A stretch of DNA of 64,000 nt from Bacillota bacterium (GTDB lineage Bacteria > Bacillota > Clostridia > Christensenellales > CAG-138): assembly GCA_023400985.1 (NCBI GenBank), contig JAEXEN010000038.1:186001-250000 (forward strand). The letters are read 5' to 3'. The notes under the pieces were generated by a model. The model did no database searches and had not been told where the DNA came from. It saw only the letters and a program-made list of their open reading frames with translations. Shown in pieces: positions 25,501 through 33,622 of the stretch; the stretch's first letter is position 1; each line of letters opens with the position of its first letter. The translations under genes and the position numbers were made by a program.

Positions 25501-26294
25501 GCATCTACGCGGGCGGCGGTCTTGCGGTGATATTCTTCACGTCGCTCACGCAGCGTTTCTTGGAGTACCGTCGCTTTAAAAATAGCGGCGATCCGGCGCT
25601 TCGCGAGGCGGTCGCGGATTTTTGGAGCAAAGCTCTTAAAACGCTTATATGGTGCATCCTGTTTTTCATCGTGATACCGGTGGGCATCTATCTTCTTTCG
25701 TATCTGCCGTATTACCTCGCAAGCGAACCGTATGACCTCAAGGGCGTATGGGACGTGCAGAAGTTCATGTTTTCCTACCACAGCAACCTCAAGGCGACGC
25801 ACCCTTACGAATCGCCGTGGTGGCAGTGGCCGCTCGACATACGGCCCATCTGGTACTACGTGGGCTACAACGTGGCGGAGGGAAATATCTCTACCATTTC
25901 CTCGTTCGGCAACCCCGCGGTGTGGGTGGTAAGCCTGTTCGGCGCGGCGGCGCTGAGTGTGAAGCTCTTAAAGGGCAAGGTCAAATACGAAAAGGGTATG
26001 TTTGTGCTCATTGTGGGCGCATGCGCCAACTATCTGCCGTGGGTGCTTGTGACGCGCTGCACGTTTATCTACCACTACTTTGCCACGGTGCCGTTCATCC
26101 TTTTGCTTACGGTATATCTTATAAAGGATATGGACGAGAGAAAGCCGCATTTACGGTATGTGAAGTGGGCGTGGCTTACGGTGGCGGTGCTCCTGTTTGC
26201 GCTCTTTTACCCTGCGCTTTCGGGCGTGGAGATATCAAAAAACTACATTTCCATGCTGGAATGGCTGCCGAGCTGGACTTTTCTGGGCTATTGA
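22578..26294 (+). CDS. Giant membrane glycosyltransferase with two GT-C modules and two beta-sandwich domains
   Basis: 1238 residues. Order: signal peptide (1 to about 24); a CBM-like extracellular domain (about 28-178); a first multi-helix GT-C module (about 208-690) like the GPI-mannosyltransferase/Gpi18 group, with Asp about 272 in GHPTDIACFMSW and FADYPPGYMYVLW near 300; a second beta-sandwich resembling F5/8-type modules (about 700-815); and a PMT-type GT-C module (about 820-1238) with Asp828-Glu829 in MYFDELYHARTAYE and NSHPPLGKVFIML near 850. It probably transfers sugars from polyprenyl phosphate outside the membrane. Two catalytic modules in one chain is the oddity. The ATG has a weak Shine-Dalgarno. 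gtrA follows 12 bases later. Substrate unknown. Confidence 0.88.
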   Translation: MRRLFAALTVVLLVFAPLVSARAEDELAYNGSFSELNEESALPEGWFFEAWYDTDEDRLVETVATGEKSLVHIANYIENDVRLCQTVSVEPDSYYLLSCDIKAVNVEGGAGANISVRDTFASASSPFNASDFTRVTLAGKTSSDQETLTVCVRLGGYSELSTGDAYFSNFSLVKLNAAPAGEIADFSAVAAQADEGDEVDSDEGKVPYIGPMILSTALFGILFALLYKRFFVRRPLDGGEGEKSAAIQLALVLLSAFVFRMLLSFVFYGHPTDIACFMSWSNSMVEYGPSGFYELAGFADYPPGYMYVLWVLGLISRLFNLPYGGAGYALLVKLPAIFADLAAAYIVYKLAKKRFSGKTSLLLAALIAFNPTMAFVSGAWGQIDQLLALGLLAVIWLFLDRKIVWAGLVYGLVILLKPQALMAGPLIAVAYFAYLHDFGLKNILKLLTAVIGALAVIVLFALPFTGNQEPFWLLDKYFSTATSYPYASVEAFNLLALLGGNWKSVDSTLFIFSYKTWGAIFILLSVAYASVLYLKGRKSEPHALTLSAAFLIAALFTFGQYMHERYLFPALLLLLVAFIQFKDKRLLGVYGFLSVSMLLNVLAAFVIVDHQYARGTEYDALTLAGSVLNVAGFIYLAVVCTKILVKGNISEAQTGEPLIKASELQRPEEKQRFKRLDYLLCWGLTAVYAVVALVNLGTLQAPQTVWTGQRNDMVELSLPGETVLGDIRVYGGLYDGAISVTASDGTTLSYQEENGDMFRWKSIGGEEITADSITLTVTSGKVWFNEIAVFDAGGNYVPLIASVGGETLVDEPDQVPEKGSYLNGMYFDELYHARTAYEHLNGIKPYENSHPPLGKVFIMLGIAIFGMNAFGWRIVGTVFGIFMVPIFYLFAKQLFKKAEYAFLAAGLFAFDFMHFAQTRIATIDVYGVFFILLMFYFMYRYYTMNFHAEPLKKTLWPLALSGVFFGLGAASKWICIYAGGGLAVIFFTSLTQRFLEYRRFKNSGDPALREAVADFWSKALKTLIWCILFFIVIPVGIYLLSYLPYYLASEPYDLKGVWDVQKFMFSYHSNLKATHPYESPWWQWPLDIRPIWYYVGYNVAEGNISTISSFGNPAVWVVSLFGAAALSVKLLKGKVKYEKGMFVLIVGACANYLPWVLVTRCTFIYHYFATVPFILLLTVYLIKDMDERKPHLRYVKWAWLTVAVLLFALFYPALSGVEISKNYISMLEWLPSWTFLGY

Positions 26295-26306
26295 CGGAGG
26301 GACTGT

Positions 26307-26723
26307 ATGAAGAAAAAAGAGTTCTGGGGCCATCTTGTACAGTTCATCAAGTTCAACCTTGTGGGCATATTGAATACCCTCGTGGACATAGGCGTGTTCG
26401 CGCTTTTGACCGCGCTCGGCCTCGACCGTTACGTGGCGCAGGTCATTTCCTACAGCTGCGGCGTGCTCAACAGCTATCTTTTCAACACGCTTTGGACGTT
26501 TAGGCAGGAAAAGCGCCGTACGGCCAAGGAATTTTTGCTGTTTGTATGCGTCAACCTCGTATCGCTCGGGGTATCGCTCGGCATGATCTACGTCGCCGAG
26601 CATGACCTCCATGTAGAGGGGACGTTCATGCAAAAGCTCATTGCAACGCCGGTTGCGATGGTGGTCAATTTTATCGGCAACAAGCTTTTTGTGTTTAAGA
26701 AAACCGAAAACAGAGAAGAATGA
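26307..26723 (+). CDS. GtrA-family polyprenyl-sugar flippase-like protein
   Basis: 138 residues with four hydrophobic segments and the GtrA opening (LVQFIKFNLVGILNTLVDIG), then YSCGVLNSYLFNTLWTF and FIGNKLFVFKK. GtrA proteins are thought to flip polyprenyl-phosphate sugars. Twelve bases after the dual GT-C gene, it would supply that enzyme with its lipid-linked donor (inference). Its TGA lies in the same frame as the following yifB reading frame. Confidence 0.88.
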   Translation: MKKKEFWGHLVQFIKFNLVGILNTLVDIGVFALLTALGLDRYVAQVISYSCGVLNSYLFNTLWTFRQEKRRTAKEFLLFVCVNLVSLGVSLGMIYVAEHDLHVEGTFMQKLIATPVAMVVNFIGNKLFVFKKTENREE

Positions 26724-26753
26724 ACGCCGCTTTGGGGAACGGGGGGAATTTCG

Positions 26754-28280
26754 CTGTTAGCAAAGGTACATAGCTTCGGCCTTAACGGCCTCAACGGCTT
26801 TCCGATGCTCGTGGAGGTGGATGTAAGTAACGGCATCCCCACCTACGAAACGGTGGGTCTTCCCGACGCCGCCGTGCGCGAGTCGCGCGAGCGCGTGCGC
26901 GCCGCCATCAAAAACAGCGGCTTCGATTTTCCCATGACGCGCATTACGGTGAGCCTCGCGCCGGCGGATATGAAAAAGGAAGGCTCCGTGTACGATCTGC
27001 CCATCGCCATCGGCATACTCGCTGCGACGGGGCAGGTGAAGCTTTCTTCCGTGGGCGATACGGTGTTTTTGGGCGAGCTTGCGCTCGACGGTTCGATACG
27101 GCCGGTAAACGGCATCATGCCCATGGTCATCGGCGCATACGGGAACGGCGTGAAGAGGATCGCGCTTTCGTCTGAGAACGCCGCGGAGGCCGCGTATGTG
27201 GAAGGCGTCGAGATATTGCCGCTTACGACGCTTTCAAATACCGCCGGATACCTTCGCGGGGGCGCGGAGCTTTTGCCGCAGGAACGGCGCGTTTGGAGCG
27301 TCTCCGAGGTAAAATACAGCGCGGATTTTTCGGAAATACGCGGCCAGCAGGGCGCAAAGCGCGCGGCGGAGATCGCCGTGGCGGGCGGCCATAATTTGAT
27401 GCTCATCGGCACGCCGGGCTCGGGCAAGACCATGCTCGCGCGAAGTGTTCCTTCTATTTTGCCGGAGCTTACCTTCGAGGAAGCGCTGGAGATCACAAAA
27501 ATACATTCCATCACGGGCGCACTTCGCGGCGCGGACGGCATCATTGCGGAACGGCCCTTTCGCGCGCCGCATCACAGTGCCTCCACCGCCGCGCTCGTGG
27601 GAGGCGGCGCAAAAGCTCTGCCAGGTGAAATCAGCCTCGCGCATTTCGGCGTGCTCTTTTTGGACGAGTTTCCGGAATTCAAAAAGGCGACGCTCGAAGC
27701 GCTGCGCCAGCCGCTTGAAGACGGTGTTGTGACCATTACCCGTGCCAATTCGCGTTCTACCTACCCGGCGGATTTCATGCTCATCGCCGCCATGAACCCC
27801 TGTCCGTGCGGCAACTACGGCTCGCGCCACGCGCTTTGCCGCTGCACCGCCGCACAGATCAAGCAATACCGCAACCGCATCAGCTCTCCCATGCTCGACC
27901 GCATCGATCTGCATGTGGAAATGACCGAGGTAGGCTATGAGGATATCGCGCAAAAAGCGCCGGGCGAACCGTCTTCCGCGGTTCGCGCGCGCGTGAACAA
28001 AGCGAGAAATTTGCAGCGCGAGCGGTATAAGTGCGATAACATATTCTTCAACGCCCAGCTCAACACTGCGCTTCTTGAAAAATACTGCGTGCTAGACGAA
28101 AAGGGGAGCGCTGTGCTCAAAAGGGCATTCAAAGCGCTCAATTTAAGCGCGCGCGCCTACAGCCGCATTTTGAAGGTCGCCCGTACCATCGCGGATCTCG
28201 AGGGCAGCGAAACGGTTTTGAGCGCGCATGTGGCGGAGGCGATACAGTATAGGAGTTTGGACAGCAAATATTGGGGCTGA
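26754..28280 (+). CDS. comM: YifB/ComM-family Mg-chelatase-like AAA+ ATPase
   Basis: 508 residues if started at CTG 26754, seven bases after GGGGGG. That start gives LAKVHSFGLNGLNGFPMLVE, matching the conserved family N-terminus (normally MLxKVxSxGLxG). No ATG, GTG or TTG occurs in frame between the gtrA stop and the ATG at 26805, which would remove 17 conserved residues. Later features: Lon-like N-terminal domain, Walker A LMLIGTPGSGKTMLARS, Walker B LFLDEFPEF, zinc-type CPCGNYG, and the C-terminal ATPase domain. ComM relatives promote branch migration in natural transformation; dprA follows. Confidence 0.93.
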   Translation: MLAKVHSFGLNGLNGFPMLVEVDVSNGIPTYETVGLPDAAVRESRERVRAAIKNSGFDFPMTRITVSLAPADMKKEGSVYDLPIAIGILAATGQVKLSSVGDTVFLGELALDGSIRPVNGIMPMVIGAYGNGVKRIALSSENAAEAAYVEGVEILPLTTLSNTAGYLRGGAELLPQERRVWSVSEVKYSADFSEIRGQQGAKRAAEIAVAGGHNLMLIGTPGSGKTMLARSVPSILPELTFEEALEITKIHSITGALRGADGIIAERPFRAPHHSASTAALVGGGAKALPGEISLAHFGVLFLDEFPEFKKATLEALRQPLEDGVVTITRANSRSTYPADFMLIAAMNPCPCGNYGSRHALCRCTAAQIKQYRNRISSPMLDRIDLHVEMTEVGYEDIAQKAPGEPSSAVRARVNKARNLQRERYKCDNIFFNAQLNTALLEKYCVLDEKGSAVLKRAFKALNLSARAYSRILKVARTIADLEGSETVLSAHVAEAIQYRSLDSKYWG

Positions 28281-28383
28281 CGCGCGTGCACACGGCGCGT
28301 CAGCGGGTTTGGTGCCCCAAGGGGCGAAAATCGCGCCGGTGACACGATTTTAGAACCCCGGGGTTTCGCCGTAGGCGAAATTT
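28271..28383. repeat. Hairpin-dense intergenic island 1
   Basis: Five palindromes nearly fill the yifB-dprA gap: TTGGGGC/GCCCCAA (28271/28314) enclosing CTGACGCGC-N9-GCGCGTCAG; CCCC-AA-GGGG; AAAATCG-N11-CGATTTT (28327-28351); AACCCCGGGGTT (28354-28365); TTTCGCC-GTA-GGCGAAA (28364-28380). The first could terminate yifB; the rest are unexplained. Confidence 0.6.
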
Positions 28384-28419
28384 CCTTGCAGATATGTAAT
28401 TTCGGTGGGGGAGAATACG

Positions 28420-29520
28420 ATGGCCGATACCCTTTCGCGCTACGACCTTTGGCTCGCGTTTGCGCTCAAATGCAGCCCTTCTAATTACTTCAGGCTCGTC
28501 GAGCGCCACGGCTCCGCGCGGGATGTGTTTGATGCCGCCGCGCGAAACGAGCTTTCGTTCGAAGGCAGAAACGCGGAGAAGGTCAAGGCCGAGCTTCATC
28601 AAAAAGCGGAGGAGAGCTATATCGACTCCTGCCTTGCGTACTTGAAAAAGCGCGGCATCCAAGCCGCGCTCCTTGGCGACGAAAGCTACCCGGAGCTTTT
28701 AAAACACATCCATAACCCGCCGCCGGTATTGTTTGTCAAGGGCCGTTTGAAAAGCGACATCGCGCTTCCTCTCGCCATCATCGGCTCGCGCAAATGCACA
28801 TCCTACGGGAAGAAGATGGCCTTCTCGCTCGCGAGCGAGCTCACCAAAGCGGGTGCGTGCGTTGTTTCGGGGCTCGCTTACGGTATCGACGCGCAGAGCT
28901 CGGCAGGGGCCTTGAGCGTGAAGGAGAGCGATTTTCCGACCGTGGCGGTATTGGGCTGCGGGGTAGATGTGGTATACCCGAAGGATAACGAAACCCTGTA
29001 TAGGGAGATCATCGAGCGGGGCGCGGTGATTTCGGAATTTTTGCCCGGTACCGCGCCGCATCCGTCGAATTTTCCGCGCCGCAACCGCATCATCAGCGGC
29101 ATGTCGCGCGGGCTCGTGGTGGTGGAGGCGGCTTCGAGAAGCGGTACGAGCATCACCGCAAATTTCGCGCTCGAACAGGGCCGCGACGTGTTCGCCGTAC
29201 CCGGGCGCATTACCGACCCCATGAGCGAGGGCACCAACCGCCTGATCGCGGACGGCACCGCTAAGATCACGCTCAGTGCCGCCGATGTGCTGGAGGAATA
29301 CGGGCTCCGCGCCTATGTGGAGGCCGCACGGCGGGAGGAAAAGCAGGTGCTCGCGGGCGAGCAGAAAACCATCCGTGACCTCCTCGCCATGGGCGAAAAG
29401 AGCTTTGACGAACTCAGCGATCTTACGGGGCTTTCGATGGGCATACTAAATTCGACCTTGACAGAGCTGGAATTTTCGGGAATAATTAAGCAGTCGCCCG
29501 GAAGGATCTACGAAATTTAA
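28420..29520 (+). CDS. dprA: DNA-processing protein DprA
   Basis: 366 residues from the ATG at 28420, six bases after GGGGGAG. An N-terminal helical region precedes the Rossmann-like core: LAIIGSRKCTSYGKKMAFSL, VVSGLAYGIDAQSSAGAL, PTVAVLGCGVDVVYP, FPRRNRIISGMSRGLVVVEA and GRDVFAVPG. A C-terminal winged helix (about 300-366) is present. DprA loads RecA on incoming single strands in natural transformation and lies between yifB and topA as in many Firmicutes. Confidence 0.95.
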   Translation: MADTLSRYDLWLAFALKCSPSNYFRLVERHGSARDVFDAAARNELSFEGRNAEKVKAELHQKAEESYIDSCLAYLKKRGIQAALLGDESYPELLKHIHNPPPVLFVKGRLKSDIALPLAIIGSRKCTSYGKKMAFSLASELTKAGACVVSGLAYGIDAQSSAGALSVKESDFPTVAVLGCGVDVVYPKDNETLYREIIERGAVISEFLPGTAPHPSNFPRRNRIISGMSRGLVVVEAASRSGTSITANFALEQGRDVFAVPGRITDPMSEGTNRLIADGTAKITLSAADVLEEYGLRAYVEAARREEKQVLAGEQKTIRDLLAMGEKSFDELSDLTGLSMGILNSTLTELEFSGIIKQSPGRIYEI

Positions 29521-29548
29521 GAGAGCGGAGCCCGCGGGTTCGGCTCTC
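29521..29548 (+). terminator. Imperfect hairpin between dprA and topA
   Basis: GAGAGCGGAGCCC pairs with GGGTTCGGCTCTC with one mismatch and one wobble, right after the dprA stop. No strong U-tract, so it may attenuate rather than terminate. Confidence 0.45.
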
Positions 29549-29612
29549 CTTGGTTTATCATTATTTGAATCTCCCGCCGTTCGGGCGTCCGTCGGCGGGT
29601 TTCGGAGGCACT

Positions 29613-31712
29613 ATGACGGAAATGCTGGTGATCGTGGAGTCGCCCGCGAAGGCGAAAACGATCGGAAAATTCCTCGGCTCGAAGTATAAGGTGGTCGCAT
29701 CCAACGGACATGTGCGTGACCTTCCCAAAAGCCAGCTCGGCGTGGATGTGGAGCACGGCTTCGATCCGAAGTATATCACGCTGCGCGGGCGCGGCGACGT
29801 TTTGGAGCGCATTCGCAAGGAAGCCAAAGCGGCGCAAAAAGTTTTGCTCGCAACCGACCCTGATATGGAGGGGGAAGCCATTTCCTGGCACCTCGCGCAG
29901 ATATTGAAGCTCGATCCTAATTCCAATTGCCGTATCGAGTTCAACGAGATCACCTCCAATACGGTAAAAAAGTCCGTTAAAACACCTCGCGCCATCGATA
30001 TGGACCTCGTGGACGCGCAACAGGCGCGCCGCGTGCTCGACAGGCTGGTGGGCTATAAAATAAGCCCCGTTCTTTGGGCGAAGGTGCGCAAGGGCCTTTC
30101 CGCGGGCCGCGTGCAATCGGTCGCCACGCGCATTATCTGCGACCGCGAACAGGAAATACTCGACTTTAACCCCGAGGAATACTGGATCATCACCGCCTTC
30201 CTCGCGGGCGGTTCCGTGAAGAAGCCCCTCGCGGTGAAATTCTACGGCTTCAACGGCAAAAAGGCCGAAATAAGCAACGAGGAGCAGGCCAAAAAGGTCG
30301 TAGCGCAATCAAAAGACGCGCCATTTGTTATTACCGATATCAAGGTGACGGAAAAGACGCGCCACGCGCCGCCGCCGTTCACCACGAGCAGCCTCCAGCA
30401 GGAAGCCTCGCGAAAACTCGGTTTCACCACCAAGCTTACCATGCTCGTGGCGCAGCAGCTCTACGAGGGCGTGGAGCTTGAAGGGAAGGGGCTCACGGGC
30501 CTTATCACCTACATCCGCACCGATTCCGTGCGTGTGTCCGACGAGGCGCAATCCCAGGCGCTTGCGCATATCAAAACCACATACGGCGAAAACTACGCGC
30601 CCCAAACGCCCAACATCTACAAGGGGAGGAAGGGCGCGCAGGACGCGCACGAGGCGGTGCGCCCTTCGAGCGTGGAAAATACGCCGCTGAGCGTGAAGGC
30701 TTCGCTCAACGCCAACCAGTATAAGCTTTATAAACTCATCTACGAACGCTTCCTCGCCAGTCAAATGACTGAGGCGCTCATGGAAACGAGCACCGTTACC
30801 TTCGACGCGAACGGCTGCACCTACCGCGCCAACGGCGTGCGCACTTTGTTCGACGGCTATAGTATCATCTACACCGAGGGCCGCGACGAGGCGCAGGAGG
30901 ATGAGATACAGCTGCCGAAGCTCGTAACGGGCGAAACGTTCAAGGCGCAAAAGATCGATTCGGAACAGCGTTTCACGCAGCCGCCGCCGCGCTATACGGA
31001 GGCGTCGCTCGTGAAGGCGCTCGAGGAAAAAGGGATAGGCCGCCCGAGCACCTACGCGCCCACCATCTCCACCATCATCGAGCGCGGCTACATCCAGCGC
31101 GATAAAAAGCAGCTTTTACCGACGGAGCTCGGCTTCGTGGTGACGCAGCTCATGAAGGAGAATTTTGAAGACATCGTGGACGTGAAGTTCACGGCGGATA
31201 TGGAAAGCAAGCTCGACCTTATCAAGGACGGCGAGCAGCCGTGGCGGCAGGTCATTTCGGATTTCTACGGCCCGTTTCAGAAAACCGTGAATAAGGCTTC
31301 CGAGAGCATCGAAAAGGTCGTCATACCCGACGAGGTGTCCGATGTGAAATGCGACCGTTGCGGCGCGATGATGGTGTATAAGATGGGGCGGTTTGGAAGG
31401 TTCTTGGCGTGCCCCAACTTCCCCGAATGCCGCAACACCAAGCCGATCGTCGAAAAGATCGGCGTGCCGTGCCCCGTGTGCGGCGCGGAGATCATCAAGC
31501 GAAAATCCAAGCGCGGCAAGGTGTTTTACGGTTGCGAAAACTATCCTAAGTGCGACTTCGTGTCATGGGACAGGCCGGCTAAGGAAAAATGCCCCAAATG
31601 CGGCGCCATGATGGTGCATAAGGCGGGGCAGCACGGCGGCTACACCGCCTGCTCCAACAAGGACTGCGGTTTTGTTGTAAGGCCGCAAAGGAAAGGGAAC
31701 GAGGAAGCATGA
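29613..31712 (+). CDS. topA: DNA topoisomerase I
   Basis: 699 residues from the ATG at 29613 (GGAGG upstream). The TOPRIM domain opens MLVIVESPAKAKTIGKFLGS and has LLATDPDMEGEAISWHL; the catalytic Tyr is about residue 300 in LITYIRTDSVRVS. The C-terminus carries three four-cysteine zinc ribbons (starting CDRCGAMM, CPVCGAEI and CPKCGAMM, about residues 570-690). It relaxes negative supercoils. Its stop overlaps trmFO (ATGA). Confidence 0.97.
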   Translation: MTEMLVIVESPAKAKTIGKFLGSKYKVVASNGHVRDLPKSQLGVDVEHGFDPKYITLRGRGDVLERIRKEAKAAQKVLLATDPDMEGEAISWHLAQILKLDPNSNCRIEFNEITSNTVKKSVKTPRAIDMDLVDAQQARRVLDRLVGYKISPVLWAKVRKGLSAGRVQSVATRIICDREQEILDFNPEEYWIITAFLAGGSVKKPLAVKFYGFNGKKAEISNEEQAKKVVAQSKDAPFVITDIKVTEKTRHAPPPFTTSSLQQEASRKLGFTTKLTMLVAQQLYEGVELEGKGLTGLITYIRTDSVRVSDEAQSQALAHIKTTYGENYAPQTPNIYKGRKGAQDAHEAVRPSSVENTPLSVKASLNANQYKLYKLIYERFLASQMTEALMETSTVTFDANGCTYRANGVRTLFDGYSIIYTEGRDEAQEDEIQLPKLVTGETFKAQKIDSEQRFTQPPPRYTEASLVKALEEKGIGRPSTYAPTISTIIERGYIQRDKKQLLPTELGFVVTQLMKENFEDIVDVKFTADMESKLDLIKDGEQPWRQVISDFYGPFQKTVNKASESIEKVVIPDEVSDVKCDRCGAMMVYKMGRFGRFLACPNFPECRNTKPIVEKIGVPCPVCGAEIIKRKSKRGKVFYGCENYPKCDFVSWDRPAKEKCPKCGAMMVHKAGQHGGYTACSNKDCGFVVRPQRKGNEEA

Positions 31713-33007
31713 AGCGCGTCAAGGTCGTTGGCGCAGGGCTTGCAGGTTGTGAGGCCGCGTATCAGTTAGCTGAGCGCGGCATTCCTGTCTTGCTCGCTGA
31801 AATGAAACCTCATAAAAAAAGCCCCGCCCATACGAGCGACGCGTTTTCAGAGCTCGTATGCTCCAACTCCTTGCGCTCCGACAGGCTGCAAAACGCCGTG
31901 GGCCTCCTCAAGGAGGAGATGCGGCGGCTTCATTCTCTCATCATCGCCTGTGCCGATGAAACGCGCGTGCCCGCGGGCGGCGCTCTGGCTGTGGATCGGG
32001 ATGGCTTTTCAGAGCTCGTCACCGAGCGCATCCGCGCGCATAAAAACATCGAGATCGCGCAAGAGGAAGTTCTCACTTTGTCCGACGCCCCCGCCGTAAT
32101 CGCCACAGGACCGCTGACCGACGGAGCGCTTTTAGCCGACATCGAGCGTTTCTTCGGCGAAAACCTCCATTTTTACGACGCGGCGGCGCCCATCGTGGAG
32201 TATGATTCTCTCGATATGGAAAAGGTATTTCGCGCCTCGCGCTACGATAGAGGCGGCGATTATCTTAACTGCGCCATGGACCGCGAGCAGTACAACGTTT
32301 TCGTGGACGCGCTTATAAGCGCCGAAACCGTTCCGCTTCGGGAATTTGAAACGCTTAAGGTGTTTGAGGGCTGCATGCCTGTGGAGGTCATGGCAAAACG
32401 CGGTAGAATGACGCTTGCCTATGGACCGTTAAAACCCGTGGGGCTGCGCGACGAGCGAACGAATACGCGCCCGTTCGCCGTGGTGCAGCTTCGGCAGGAC
32501 GACGCGGAGGGCAGGCTCTATAACATCGTCGGCTTTCAGACCAATTTGAAATTTTCCGAGCAAAAACGTGTGTTCGGTATGATACCTGGCCTTGAAAACG
32601 CGAACTTCGTGCGTTACGGCGTGATGCACAGGAATTCCTTCATCAATTCTCCCCATAGGCTGGACGTAAGCTTTCAGGCGAAAGCGAGACCGGGGCTTTA
32701 CTTCGCCGGGCAGCTCACGGGCGTGGAAGGCTATGTGGAAAGCGCCGCGAGCGGGCTTGTCGCGGGCGTAAACCTCGCACATTTTATGCTCGGAAAGGAA
32801 GCGGTGGATTTTACGCGTTCGACCGCCATCGGCGCGCTTGCACACTATGTTTCCGAATATGCCGGAAAGGATTTTCAGCCTATGAACGTGAACTTCGGCA
32901 TCATGGACGAGTTTAACGATCCTCCGCGAAACAAACAGGCGCGCTATGAATTGGTCGGCGAGAGAAGCCTAAGTGTGATAAATGAAATAATTGCGAAAAA
33001 AATGTAA
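31709..33007 (+). CDS. trmFO: Folate/FAD-dependent tRNA (uracil-54) methyltransferase TrmFO
   Basis: 432 residues. FAD-binding [19 protein letters not shown] at the start, then [20 protein letters not shown] and VCSNSLRSD, both family hallmarks. It makes m5U54 in tRNA using methylene-tetrahydrofolate. Overlaps topA by four bases. In B. subtilis xerC follows; here hslV follows directly. Confidence 0.96.
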   Translation: MKRVKVVGAGLAGCEAAYQLAERGIPVLLAEMKPHKKSPAHTSDAFSELVCSNSLRSDRLQNAVGLLKEEMRRLHSLIIACADETRVPAGGALAVDRDGFSELVTERIRAHKNIEIAQEEVLTLSDAPAVIATGPLTDGALLADIERFFGENLHFYDAAAPIVEYDSLDMEKVFRASRYDRGGDYLNCAMDREQYNVFVDALISAETVPLREFETLKVFEGCMPVEVMAKRGRMTLAYGPLKPVGLRDERTNTRPFAVVQLRQDDAEGRLYNIVGFQTNLKFSEQKRVFGMIPGLENANFVRYGVMHRNSFINSPHRLDVSFQAKARPGLYFAGQLTGVEGYVESAASGLVAGVNLAHFMLGKEAVDFTRSTAIGALAHYVSEYAGKDFQPMNVNFGIMDEFNDPPRNKQARYELVGERSLSVINEIIAKKM

Positions 33008-33086
33008 AGATACCTCGCAAATTTCGGGTGTATCAATAATTTGTGTTATCATATGGCTATCATCTTTTGAGAATGAGGGAAATAGT

Positions 33087-33620
33087 ATGCCTTTAATGGG
33101 AACAACGATCGTCGCCGTACAAAAAAACGGCAAATGTGCCGTCGCAGGTGACGGACAGGTGACGATGGGTGAAAATACGATCATGAAGCAGACCGCTAAA
33201 AAAGTACGGCGCGTTTACCATGGCAAGGTCGTGGTGGGCTTTGCCGGTTCCGTGGCGGATGCGTTTACGCTTTGCGAGCGGTTTGAGGGCAAGCTTGAGC
33301 AGCACGGTGGCAGCCTGAAGCGCGCGGCCGTGGCGCTTGCGCAGGAATGGAGAAGCGATAAAGTGATGCGTCAGCTTCAGGCGCTTCTCATCGCGGCGAG
33401 CGCCGATGAGCTTCTTATCATATCCGGCACGGGCGAGGTGATCGACCCGGACGACGGCATCGCCGCCATTGGCTCGGGCGGCATGTACGCGCTTGCGGCG
33501 GCTAAGGCGCTCAAGGAAAATACCGAGCTTGACGCGCGGGAAATTGCCGAAAAGGCGCTTCGCATCGCGTCGAACATCTGCGTGTTCACCAACGGAAACA
33601 TTTCCGTGGAGGAGGTTTAG
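33087..33620 (+). CDS. hslV: HslV (ClpQ) protease subunit
   Basis: 177 residues from the ATG at 33087 (TGAGGG upstream); an in-frame upstream extension to 32991 is not conserved. The mature N-terminus would be the Thr of [20 protein letters not shown] after removal of a five-residue propeptide (MPLMG), so this is a Thr-type HslV and not the Ser-type ClpQ of B. subtilis. Proteasome-beta-like peptidase that assembles with HslU, encoded two bases downstream. Confidence 0.95.
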   Translation: MPLMGTTIVAVQKNGKCAVAGDGQVTMGENTIMKQTAKKVRRVYHGKVVVGFAGSVADAFTLCERFEGKLEQHGGSLKRAAVALAQEWRSDKVMRQLQALLIAASADELLIISGTGEVIDPDDGIAAIGSGGMYALAAAKALKENTELDAREIAEKALRIASNICVFTNGNISVEEV

Positions 33621-33622
33621 CC

